Below, piece by piece: positions 18,526-26,598 of a DNA stretch of 64,000 bases (the stretch's first letter is position 1; each line of letters starts with the position of its first letter). The position numbers and the translations under genes were made by a program. Under the pieces are notes generated by a model that worked only from the letters and a program-made list of their open reading frames with translations, had not been told where the DNA came from and did not search any database. Origin of the DNA: Marinomonas rhizomae. Lineage in GTDB: Bacteria; Pseudomonadota; Gammaproteobacteria; Pseudomonadales; Marinomonadaceae. The stretch is from the NCBI RefSeq assembly GCF_003315485.1, contig NZ_QNSE01000013.1:1-64000 (forward strand), in the 5' to 3' direction.

Positions 18526-18803
18526 TTAAGCCCATTCAGAGAAAAGGTTCGCCATGTTTTCCAGGTGTTCATGCCTAGACGCATTTCTTCATCGTTCAAT
18601 AAGCAATTACCCAACTCAGCTCCCAACAACGCTTCCCCTTTCATTGCTCATCTCCACCATTTTTTCGTCTGTTCAAAACACTCTTTTCGCGATTATTCAG
18701 AATATGATTTCGTAAGCTGGACTTACCTACACCTAGAAAAACCAGACAATACTGCGACAGAAAGCTTTTTGCTTAATGTGCTATTCACAAAATATTCATC
18801 CAT
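18526..18803 (-). pseudogene. COG0523 (YciC/ZigA-type) zinc metallochaperone GTPase, internally deleted relic
   Basis: Reading minus from ATG at 18803 gives a short leader, then KLSVAVLSGF. After removing one T from a five-T run (18735-18739) it continues FLGVGKSSLRNHILNNRE, the P-loop start of COG0523 GTPases. The middle of the gene, including the CxCC metal site, is missing. The 3' part encodes ELGNCLLNDEEMRLGMNTW, the typical C-terminal segment. One more frameshift separates it from an expected PFPEWA-stop end whose TAA is at 18526-18528. The whole remnant is 278 bp against about 1.2 kb for an intact gene. It sits between a Zur box and folE2, exactly where COG0523 genes are often found. 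The short plus-strand frame over this stretch is not a gene. Confidence 0.78.
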
Positions 18804-18872
18804 AGAGCGCCCTACTTGATAGGAAGAAATGGAAAGGGCTTAAGTACTTAAAAATTAACAACATATATAAAA

Positions 18873-18887
18873 TGTTATAACATAACA
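18873..18887 (-). promoter_or_regulatory. Zur box upstream of the COG0523 relic and folE2
   Basis: TGTTATAACATAACA differs at one position from the gammaproteobacterial Zur core TGTTATAATATAACA and is nearly palindromic. It lies 70 bp upstream of the relic's start codon on the minus strand, about 400 bp from folE2. The site predicts repression of the folE2 operon when zinc is plentiful. Consensus recalled from the literature; binding is inferred. Confidence 0.75.
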
Positions 18888-19083
18888 AATTTGTTTTAAA
18901 CTACTATAACTAAAATGAATACAAAGGTCACTAGCTAGAGAGTCGATCATAATTACTATTTCCCTCTCCCTTAATGCTTTTCAGCTTACTTGCACTCATC
19001 TCCTACGTGCCAGTGATCACCTTGTACTTGCCTACGCTGTTTGGCTTTGAATGAATCGTTTGAGCTTTTAGCCAAATTCGACA

Positions 19084-19127
19084 TCAAAAAAAACAGCATG
19101 AAAGTGATAAACTTCCACGCTGTTTTT
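19084..19127. terminator. Terminator downstream of azoR (works both ways)
   Basis: AACAGC (19092-19097) pairs with GCTGTT (19119-19124), with further pairing of AAGT/ACTT inside. A run of eight A before the stem on the plus strand gives a T tract for the minus-strand azoR transcript. The stretch 18888-19083 between this and the Zur box shows no gene. Confidence 0.8.
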
Positions 19128-19138
19128 ATAGCCGTTAA

Positions 19139-19798
19139 TCAGTTCAATAGGTTTACTAAAGCGACAATATCTTGCTTTGCTTTTTCGACCGATAAAACGT
19201 GACGATCATCCGCAAATTCTTGGTATTCCGAACCGATTTCATAAAACTTATCCACGCCCAAATACTTGGCTAACTCTTTAATATGTGGACTTAAATGATT
19301 CATTTGTTCACGTACACCACCAATACCAAAACCAAACTCACCAGCTGAAGTCAGTAAAACTAAGGTCTTGCCTGACAAGATAGGTTCAATCGGAAAGTCG
19401 CCTCGCGCTAGGTCAAAGGTGAAGGTTTTATTCACTCTCAGCATTTGGTCGAACCACGCCTTCAATACCGCTGGCATGCCGTAGTTATACATGGGGGCGG
19501 TAATGAGGATGATATCCGCTTGAGCCACTTCATCAAAATACCTATCAGACTCAGCTAATACTCGCTGCTGTGACTCGCTTCTGTTTTGCTCTGGGGTAAA
19601 TGCCGCAGCAATCCAATCTTGGCAAATAAAGGTTGGCGGATTAAGACCAAGGTCGCGACAAACCACTTTGTCTTGATGATTTTTATTCAGCCATGTATCG
19701 ATAAAATAACGTCCAAATGACTTCGAAATCGAATTATAGCTTGGCGTCGAATTATCAGTACGACGTACACTGGAGTCGATATGTAGAATAGTTTTCAT
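19139..19798 (-). CDS. azoR: FMN-dependent NADH-azoreductase
   Basis: The 219-aa flavodoxin-fold enzyme starts MKTILHIDSSVR as in AzoR, and carries the flavin-binding ITAPMYNYGMPAVLKAWFDQ (about 99-118) and LLTSAGEFGFG (about 148) segments. AzoR reduces azo compounds and quinones with NAD(P)H in the cytoplasm. A divergent LysR gene 115 nt away is the likely regulator, a common pairing. A strong terminator lies just past the stop. Confidence 0.9.
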   Translation of the reverse strand: MKTILHIDSSVRRTDNSTPSYNSISKSFGRYFIDTWLNKNHQDKVVCRDLGLNPPTFICQDWIAAAFTPEQNRSESQQRVLAESDRYFDEVAQADIILITAPMYNYGMPAVLKAWFDQMLRVNKTFTFDLARGDFPIEPILSGKTLVLLTSAGEFGFGIGGVREQMNHLSPHIKELAKYLGVDKFYEIGSEYQEFADDRHVLSVEKAKQDIVALVNLLN

Positions 19799-19913
19799 GC
19801 TTTATGTCTCTTTCATTGATAGTGAGTCGACATAGTGTGTTCGGCAATCGTTTTAGTGACAAATGGTCTTATTTTTCCTATAAAGTAGTTATTCTCATCC
19901 ATAGAGTGCCTTT

Positions 19914-20819
19914 ATGTTTCAACAACTCCCTTCTTTAAATGCCATCAAAGCCTTTGAATCTGCGGCTCGGTTAAACAGTTTTAAAGACGCTGCCAATGAA
20001 TTGAATGTGACACCGACAGCTATTTCACATCAAATAAGAGCACTTGAAGATAGCTTAAAAGTAAGACTATTTGAGCGAAAAACACGAGCTGTGACCTTAA
20101 CGACAGAAGGCAAATTATTAGCGGCATCGGCCAATCAGTCCCTGCAAGATCTACTCTCAACAGTAAGTCAATTAAAAGGCTCTTCTAGTACGTTAACTAT
20201 CAGCACGACCAGCTCGTTTGCGGCAATGTGGTTAGTTCCAAACCTTGCCGATTTTCAACAACAATACCCTGGCATAGACATTCAGATAAGGGCAGAAGAA
20301 ACCCTTATAGATATGGAACATGATAGACGTGTGGATATGGCAATTCGCTACGGAGAGCCACCTAAACAACGAGAAATTAAGGCTCTTACTCATCAACCAC
20401 TAGTTCAAGAATCTCTTGGCTTTTTTGCGACCCCAGAATATTGGGAAAAACATCGTAAAAATCTGTCTGATGTCGTATTTTTCTGTACGCAATGGAAGAA
20501 TCCAAACCTCCCGAATTTAGGACTAGAAGAAACGATCAAAAGCATCGTTGTCGACTCTCGACCAAATATTCGCTATTTTGATGACGAAAACCTAACCGCT
20601 CAGGCTGCACTTTCTGGGCAAGGTATCGCTATCATCAGCCAGCTTGCCGTCGAAAACTCGATTAAAAACGGCTGGTTAACCCAAGGCACAGACAAGATGT
20701 CAAAATCTATCACTGGCCTACACTACTACTTAGTTATCCCCAAGCGGGTGCAAACCAGCCAAGCGGCAATTCATTTTAAAGAATGGTTACAATTGACTTT
20801 GGCCAAAGTCAGCCCATGA
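19914..20819 (+). CDS. LysR-family regulator (GcvA-like), probably of azoR
   Basis: The 301-aa protein has the LysR helix-turn-helix at about residues 6-65 (LPSLNAIKAFESAARLNSFK, then VTPTAISHQIRALEDSL) and a type 2 periplasmic-binding-like effector domain (about 90-295). The N-terminal form LxxLxAFEAAARxxSFxxAAxEL is typical of the GcvA/AmpR subgroup. It is divergent from azoR and likely binds the 115-nt gap. The effector is unknown, plausibly a quinone or electrophile. Confidence 0.88.
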   Translation: MFQQLPSLNAIKAFESAARLNSFKDAANELNVTPTAISHQIRALEDSLKVRLFERKTRAVTLTTEGKLLAASANQSLQDLLSTVSQLKGSSSTLTISTTSSFAAMWLVPNLADFQQQYPGIDIQIRAEETLIDMEHDRRVDMAIRYGEPPKQREIKALTHQPLVQESLGFFATPEYWEKHRKNLSDVVFFCTQWKNPNLPNLGLEETIKSIVVDSRPNIRYFDDENLTAQAALSGQGIAIISQLAVENSIKNGWLTQGTDKMSKSITGLHYYLVIPKRVQTSQAAIHFKEWLQLTLAKVSP

Positions 20820-20827
20820 TTTAGAGT

Positions 20828-21805
20828 CTAATCGCTTATCTTCTTGTAAAAATATTTACGGCAAGTGCTTTCATCTATTCGCCTAAGAGCAAAGACTAAA
20901 ACCCCCACAATAACCACAGAAAAAACAATTCGTCCCCAAAAAATAGTCATAAAGTCTGCGCCAATCAACAGAATAAGTAAGGTGTCTTCAATCAAACTGT
21001 GAAGTAGATTGAGCAACATCATGGCGACAAAAATATCTCGTGGTGAAATATGGCCTCGTTTTGCTTCGTTAATAAGTAAACCACCACCGAAAGAAACCCC
21101 TAGCGTAATACCAACAATCGTCAAATTGGTTGCTTCTCGGCTGATACCAAGCACTGACAAAATTGGCTTAAGCAGTATTGCCATCAGCTTTTCTACCCCC
21201 AGCAATTTTAACAACCGTAAAAACGTCATCAGTGCAGCAATTACCAAAAAAATCATCGCAAGACTTTGAAGTTGATCAAACGCCCATGCAATATAGCTAG
21301 GGTCACTGGTTGGTGAATGTTTCCACACAGTCTGCGCTGGTGTATTTAATAAATTTCCACCTTGATAAATGTGATGGAGTATCCAACCCATTAATAAACC
21401 ACCACCAAGTCTTATCACCAGTGTCGCAACAATGCCTACTCCGGCCTTTTTAGCCACCGCCACTTCCACTGGCAATGAATGTGCGAGCAACAATAACGTT
21501 CCTAAAATAGAGACTTGGGCGACGGTTAAGTCAGCGTCCATACTCATAAAGACCACAAGCCCAGCGTACATATTGGTAACCAGGGTTGTTGCCCATACTA
21601 AGCCCATCTCACTGGGCAAGCCAACTAAAGACATAACAGGACTCAACCAGTGACTTAGCAGCTCTATACCACCAAATTCTTCAACAACCTTGATCACGAT
21701 AATCATCGGAATCATTATTTTATAAAGCGTCCAGGTGACATCAATAATCTCTTTCCAGAGACCGCTCCATAAAAGACCAACCCAACGACATATGCGTTTA
21801 TTCAC
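20828..21805 (-). CDS. Gate-domain (nucleoside recognition/SpmAB-like) membrane protein
   Basis: The product is about 325 aa if it starts at GTG 21805, which has a strong GGAG site 9 nt upstream; the ATG at 21877 has none. There are about eight hydrophobic helices and two related halves, each carrying a Gate-domain segment (first around WSGLWKEIIDVTWTLYKIM, second around DQLQSLAMIFLVIAALMTF). Gate proteins include nucleoside transporters and SpmA/SpmB, and the substrate here is unknown. It diverges from an Lrp-type regulator over about 150 nt, which points to control by an amino acid. Convergent with the LysR gene, 8 nt apart. Confidence 0.75.
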   Translation of the reverse strand: MNKRICRWVGLLWSGLWKEIIDVTWTLYKIMIPMIIVIKVVEEFGGIELLSHWLSPVMSLVGLPSEMGLVWATTLVTNMYAGLVVFMSMDADLTVAQVSILGTLLLLAHSLPVEVAVAKKAGVGIVATLVIRLGGGLLMGWILHHIYQGGNLLNTPAQTVWKHSPTSDPSYIAWAFDQLQSLAMIFLVIAALMTFLRLLKLLGVEKLMAILLKPILSVLGISREATNLTIVGITLGVSFGGGLLINEAKRGHISPRDIFVAMMLLNLLHSLIEDTLLILLIGADFMTIFWGRIVFSVVIVGVLVFALRRIDESTCRKYFYKKISD

Positions 21806-21952
21806 TTCTCTTACTCCAAACAATTTATAAATAAATTCTATTGAGATAAGAAGAAATATGTCGATCAATTTAACCATTGATATCGCTAAATATTTTTAAT
21901 ATAAAATATAAGAAGAAATTTTTATTCGTATTATTATAATTTTGAGAAATAT

Positions 21953-22417
21953 ATGGAATTAGACAAAATAGATCGAAACATCCTAGTCATCTTGCAGCGT
22001 AATAATCGCATCGCCAATGTTGAACTAGCCGAAGAAGTAGGGCTATCGCCACCAGCTTGCCACAAAAGAGTAAAACGTCTGAGAGATGACAACATCATCG
22101 TCGGTGACGTCGCTCTTGTGAATCCAGAATTGAGCGGCAATAAGCTGACCTTGCTGGTGTCGGTAGAAATGGAGCGGGATAGGAAAGATGTGTATGACGC
22201 CTTTAAACACGTTATTAGCAAAGCAAATGAAGTGAGGCACTGCTACCAAATAACAGGCGGCTATGATTTTATGATGGTCGTTACTGTGCCAGATATTCAA
22301 GCTTATGAAAGCTTTGTTGACCGAGTGCTTCACACTGAAGCCAACATCCGAAAGTTCCAAACCTCGGTATCGCTGCGAACTGTAAAGTCCTCAACCGAGA
22401 TTCATTTGAAAGAATAA
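21953..22417 (+). CDS. Lrp/AsnC-family regulator
   Basis: The 154-aa protein has the classic Lrp layout. An N-terminal helix-turn-helix (about 4-58: LDKIDRNILVILQRNNRIAN, then LSPPACHKRVKRLRD) is followed by a RAM/AsnC ligand-binding domain (about 68-145, with TGGYDFMMVVTVPD). Such proteins sense amino acids and often control an adjacent transporter, here the divergent gate-domain protein. The 3' end overlaps the convergent YcaQ-like gene by 27 nt. Confidence 0.9.
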   Translation: MELDKIDRNILVILQRNNRIANVELAEEVGLSPPACHKRVKRLRDDNIIVGDVALVNPELSGNKLTLLVSVEMERDRKDVYDAFKHVISKANEVRHCYQITGGYDFMMVVTVPDIQAYESFVDRVLHTEANIRKFQTSVSLRTVKSSTEIHLKE

Positions 22418-23626
22418 ATTACGCAGAGGTTGAGCAAGGTACTTAGGCTCAACAGCTGTCAAGGATATGGAGTCACATTGCTGAAATTGACTAAACTCCT
22501 TGATAGCTTCAACAAAGGCACCAATTACCAAGTCGTCATCAAAGTACTGTGTTTCATTTCGCAACTCCAGATACAGAGATTTTATTTCTAACCGTCGCTC
22601 TTTACGATGGGCTTTACAATCCATACGACCAATAAACTCCCCCTGAAATAATAGCGGTAGGCAAAAGTAACCATATTGGCGTTTGGGTTCCGGCACATAA
22701 CACTCAATCTGATAATCGTATTGATACAGGCTTTTTAGTCGATCACGCTGAATCACGCTATTATCAAAGGGCGACAGTATTAATAAGCGATTATTCAAAC
22801 GAGGCAAACGGCGCTCTAATGCGTCCGCTGCCATTACATAAACATCGCCATTAGGGATGGTTACTTGCGCTAACAAGCCTTGTGCCAAGCGTTCATCAAC
22901 TAGATTCTTCATCGCTTTACGCACCCCAGTATTACGACGTAAATAAGTCAGTCCTTTTAACGAAACCAGACCATGACAGCGTAATTGCTGCTCAAGTAGA
23001 TGGTTCGAAAACTCGTCCATACTTGGCACTGTTGTATCAATGTGAGAAGGCAAAACTCGCTCGGTTAAATCATAGAATTTCTGAAAACCTTCACGATTAC
23101 ATACCATGAGATCGCCTTGCATATAGAGTTGCTCAAGAGCTTTTTTAGCGGGTTTCCAATTCCACCAGCCAGCGCCATTATTGCTGGATTTGGTATCGAT
23201 ATTTCGGGAACAAAGTGGCCCATCAGCAGCAATGCGAGCCAATAGCTCGGCCATTAGTTTTTCATCTGGTTCTTTGTACCAATGGGTTTGACCGCTTTTA
23301 ATGGCATTTTTGTAAGGCAAGGAAAAACGAAAGTCGCCTATTGGAAGAAAAGCTGCCGCGTGAGACCAATATTCGAAGACATCGCCATCCAACAACAGTT
23401 GATTCGTCATCACCGGCTTAAACTTAGGCACTCTAGAATGCAACACATGATGATGCGCTCGCTCCACCACAGAAATGGTATCGATCTGCACATAACCTAA
23501 ATGACTCACGGCTTTACGCGCACCAACTAAGCCACTACCAAACGGACTCTTCTGCAACAACCCCTGAGAGGCCAAAGCAAGACGACGTAGTCGAGCTAGA
23601 TCTTTCACAGATTTGAATTCGGTCAT
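22391..23626 (-). CDS. YcaQ-family winged-helix protein (DNA crosslink repair glycosylase-like)
   Basis: With ATG at 23626 (AAGG 8 nt upstream) the product is 411 aa; an upstream frame extension would overlap the asparaginase gene. It matches the HTH_42/YcaQ family by the N-terminal KSVKDLARLRRLALASQGL, the LGYVQIDTISVVERAHHHVLHSR block (about 40-62) and the catalytic-region QxQ-like tract. E. coli YcaQ unhooks interstrand crosslinks; the role here is inferred from the family. It follows the asparaginase gene after 28 nt on the same strand. Confidence 0.85.
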   Translation of the reverse strand: MTEFKSVKDLARLRRLALASQGLLQKSPFGSGLVGARKAVSHLGYVQIDTISVVERAHHHVLHSRVPKFKPVMTNQLLLDGDVFEYWSHAAAFLPIGDFRFSLPYKNAIKSGQTHWYKEPDEKLMAELLARIAADGPLCSRNIDTKSSNNGAGWWNWKPAKKALEQLYMQGDLMVCNREGFQKFYDLTERVLPSHIDTTVPSMDEFSNHLLEQQLRCHGLVSLKGLTYLRRNTGVRKAMKNLVDERLAQGLLAQVTIPNGDVYVMAADALERRLPRLNNRLLILSPFDNSVIQRDRLKSLYQYDYQIECYVPEPKRQYGYFCLPLLFQGEFIGRMDCKAHRKERRLEIKSLYLELRNETQYFDDDLVIGAFVEAIKEFSQFQQCDSISLTAVEPKYLAQPLRNLFFQMNLG

Positions 23627-23654
23627 GCCAGAAACCTTAGTAACCTTTAACCTA

Positions 23655-24653
23655 TTAGAGCTCACAAACAATTGCGCCTGTTTTACGCTTTTCCCAATTT
23701 TTCAACGTAACAGAGCGGTATTTTTGCATGATGTTATCCGCAACGAAGGTGGTAATACCCACATGATCCAATAATGCGGTCATGACGGACTCTGCGGCTC
23801 GAACGGCGCCATCAGCACACTTTAGTGCTATGGCAAGCTTCAATTCTGGAATAGCAGCAATATAAACACCTTCTGCTCCCACTTTTAGAAAGACGCGCTT
23901 CTGTAAGATGCTCATCATATCCGTACAATAACGCGCCGTCCCAGCCACCATGAAAGGATTCTCAACTACTGCATCATATAAGGTTTTACAAGCTTTCTGA
24001 CGCTCTTTTGATAAGCTATCAGGACTAGCAAACTTAGCAAATGCCAAAGCAAGATTCGTTAGCGGCATCGCCCATGTAGGTGCGGAGCAACCGTCTGGGG
24101 ACCAAGGTGCCGTGTTGTAATCATACTCGCACATATCCGCCATGGTATCGGCAATTTTCTGCTGCACAGGATGATCAATACCGATGTAGCCCTCTGATGA
24201 AACCCCAAGCAAGTTCGCTAACCCCAGCATTCCCGCATGCTTTCCAGAACAGTTATTATGTAGCTGATTTGGCTCTTTTCCTTCTCCTGCTAGTACATAC
24301 CCCGCTTCTGCACACATTGGCCAGTGACAACCACATTCAAAATCAGTCTCAGACGACGCAAGTTTATCCAACATACTCTGCACAGTTGCCACATGTTCTG
24401 GTTCGCCATTATGAGACGCACAACAAATGGAAATTTCATCACTACTGAACCCAAAACGTTCTGCTCCTCCCATCTCGATAAAAGCCAATGCCTGCATTGC
24501 TTTAATCGCACTGCGAGGATAAACCAAAGCATCTACATCGCCCCAAGATTCAACGATCTTACCTGTGCTAGAAACAATAACCGCTTTAATATTGTGCTCA
24601 CTTTCAACTATACCGCCACGTGTTACTTGTACGGAAAGAGGTGCATGCTGCAT
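23655..24653 (-). CDS. Asparaginase II-family protein
   Basis: The 332-aa protein belongs to the Asparaginase_II family (PF06089), unrelated in fold to the type I/II enzymes of E. coli. Landmarks are VYPRSAIKAMQALAFIE (about 44-60), ICCASHNGEPEH (about 76-87) and NNCSGKHAGML (about 132-142). Rhizobial relatives hydrolyse L-asparagine to aspartate and ammonia in the cytoplasm. It may share a transcript with the YcaQ-like gene that follows. A short plus-strand frame overlapping its upstream gap is not convincing. Confidence 0.85.
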   Translation of the reverse strand: MQHAPLSVQVTRGGIVESEHNIKAVIVSSTGKIVESWGDVDALVYPRSAIKAMQALAFIEMGGAERFGFSSDEISICCASHNGEPEHVATVQSMLDKLASSETDFECGCHWPMCAEAGYVLAGEGKEPNQLHNNCSGKHAGMLGLANLLGVSSEGYIGIDHPVQQKIADTMADMCEYDYNTAPWSPDGCSAPTWAMPLTNLALAFAKFASPDSLSKERQKACKTLYDAVVENPFMVAGTARYCTDMMSILQKRVFLKVGAEGVYIAAIPELKLAIALKCADGAVRAAESVMTALLDHVGITTFVADNIMQKYRSVTLKNWEKRKTGAIVCEL

Positions 24654-24813
24654 AGGACTATTCCTTTACCTAAATAATGGGAGAGCGGATAATGTATTTA
24701 AAACAGAATAAGTTGAACCTAGGAATAAAACAACCAGCGGTCCGCGCCTTTAGATTAGAAAGGAAAAATAGCTCACATCTAGCAAGTATGTTCGGCGAAC
24801 ATCCCTATGATTA

Positions 24814-26583
24814 TCACCTTTTCCCCAGTCCACTTGCCGCCGTTACAGCAAAGACAGACAACAATGCCAAGGCGCTAACAGGGGCTAAAACGACCCAGTA
24901 ACTGCGTTCAATATACGGTAACCCCTCGGCTAAGACACGACCCCACTCAGGGCTTGGGGGCATAGCACCTAAACCTAAGAAGCCCAATGATGCCAACGTC
25001 AGAGCGATACCCGGAACACGTAGCATGGCATGGCGTAATAAAGGCTTTATCACCGCGGGAAACACGTAGAAGGCATTACGACGCACAGCCCCAACGCCAA
25101 TCAAAGGTAGCATTTGGATATACGGTCGCGCTTTGACTTCGGCAGTGAGCGCCGCCGCATGGGCAGCGAGCGGAGCCCAGCTGACCAGTATCACTGCAAG
25201 TGACGCACCTACTAAACCCGGCCCATACACCGCTGCGATAAGTAAGCCACTCAAAATGGGCGGTAACGCATTAGCGACTTCAATCGGCCCCGCCATCAAA
25301 CGAGGAAATTGACCAATCAAGAAGCCAATCATCAAACACGCCAACGCCACCAAGATCGCCAGCACGCAGGTATACAAACTGCCGTGAGCTAAGCGAGCCA
25401 ATAGGTCGCGGCCCATGGCATCGGCGCCAAATGGCAACCCCATCGACGGCGCTTGCAAACGCATAAACTCGACTGAGTAAGGATCGCGAGGCAATCCTGC
25501 CAGCATCATAACGGCCAATATAAGCAAACACACAATCGGCACTAAACGCTTACTTTTAGACATAATTACGTCAGCTTCTTTAGGTATCGGCATAGCCCCT
25601 TGGCGTAATGCTCGTCCAAGGATCATGGTTTTCAAAATATTGACCACAATGCCGATAAAGAAGGCGAATAACAGCATTAAGAGGATACCCAGCTGTAACG
25701 CAGGCACATCTTTGGATATCGCCGCCCCTAATGTCGAACGGCCAATACCCGGAATAGCAAAGATCTTCTCAATCGCTACCGCACTGCCCGTCAAGGACAC
25801 AATGGTTAAACCAATCATGGGCAACACAGTTGCAAGAGCACGGCGCACCACAGCAACGACTATGTGCCAACGACTCACCCCCGCGACGCTCCATGTTGCC
25901 ACCCACGCTTCCGTGAATACTTGAGCGATATTATCGGACAGCAAACGTCCTAAATAGCCCCCGGCAGGGATGGCCAAGGCCAACGCTGGTAAGACCACAT
26001 ACGAGACACCCTTCCATCCATAGGTCGGAAACCACCCTAGCCAGACAGCACCCAGTAACAACAGCATTGACGCCAGCACAAACTCAGGCAACGCCGTGAA
26101 CGTCACCGCCAATATACCGCTGCTGCGATACGCTTGACCTCGTAACCCTCGACGTATGGTTTGAACACACAGCAACAGCGCAATCACGAACGCCGTACCG
26201 AGCGCGAACCCCATCAGAGTCAATGACACACTCGCCGCTTGCAACATATCCGCTAGCAAAGGCTTACCTGATACCCAAGAAACGCCCGCATCCCCATGCA
26301 GCAAGCCTTTTAACCAATCAAACATCAGCGCAATCGGCCCTTGATCTAGCCCTAAGGATTCTCGAATGGCGTTTAGGGTTTCTTCGGTCGGGTTTTGTTC
26401 TGAGAAGCGCGCACGCAACAGAGCCAGCGCCGGATCTTGCCCTGATAACCAAGGTAACATGGCGACCACAACCACCACGCCTGCTAATGACAGCAAACGT
26501 GAACACAGGGTAAACACCGCAGAGCGGTCAAGGTCAAAGACCCAGCCCGCCGCGCTTAAGGTATGTCGTAAACGGTTTTTCAT
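24814..26583 (-). CDS. Peptide/nickel-type ABC importer, fused DppB-DppC permease
   Basis: The 589-aa protein joins two permeases that are normally separate. Residues about 1-335 are DppB-like (LSLAGVVVVVAMLPWLSGQD, then GLDQGPIALMFDWLKGLLHGDAGVSW and the IEKIFAIPGIGR loop). Residues about 350-589 are DppC-like (FGADAMGRDLLARLAHGSLY, then LGFLGLGAMPPSPEWG). Around 11 hydrophobic helices are visible. It would form the whole transmembrane pore of the importer encoded with the next three genes. It ends the operon and starts 16 nt after the binding-protein gene. The Zur-like box before the operon suggests a zinc, zincophore or other metal-complex substrate. Confidence 0.88.
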   Translation of the reverse strand: MKNRLRHTLSAAGWVFDLDRSAVFTLCSRLLSLAGVVVVVAMLPWLSGQDPALALLRARFSEQNPTEETLNAIRESLGLDQGPIALMFDWLKGLLHGDAGVSWVSGKPLLADMLQAASVSLTLMGFALGTAFVIALLLCVQTIRRGLRGQAYRSSGILAVTFTALPEFVLASMLLLLGAVWLGWFPTYGWKGVSYVVLPALALAIPAGGYLGRLLSDNIAQVFTEAWVATWSVAGVSRWHIVVAVVRRALATVLPMIGLTIVSLTGSAVAIEKIFAIPGIGRSTLGAAISKDVPALQLGILLMLLFAFFIGIVVNILKTMILGRALRQGAMPIPKEADVIMSKSKRLVPIVCLLILAVMMLAGLPRDPYSVEFMRLQAPSMGLPFGADAMGRDLLARLAHGSLYTCVLAILVALACLMIGFLIGQFPRLMAGPIEVANALPPILSGLLIAAVYGPGLVGASLAVILVSWAPLAAHAAALTAEVKARPYIQMLPLIGVGAVRRNAFYVFPAVIKPLLRHAMLRVPGIALTLASLGFLGLGAMPPSPEWGRVLAEGLPYIERSYWVVLAPVSALALLSVFAVTAASGLGKR

Positions 26584-26598
26584 AGAAATGCTAAACGC

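Noticed and set aside
18565-18819. 84-codon plus-strand open frame before the azoR region
   Set aside because: It overlaps the COG0523 relic on the other strand, has no ribosome site, and its sequence is explained as the complement of that relic.
24677-24901. 74-codon plus-strand frame between the asparaginase and ABC permease genes
   Set aside because: Its second half lies over the permease 3' end on the other strand and it has no family features.
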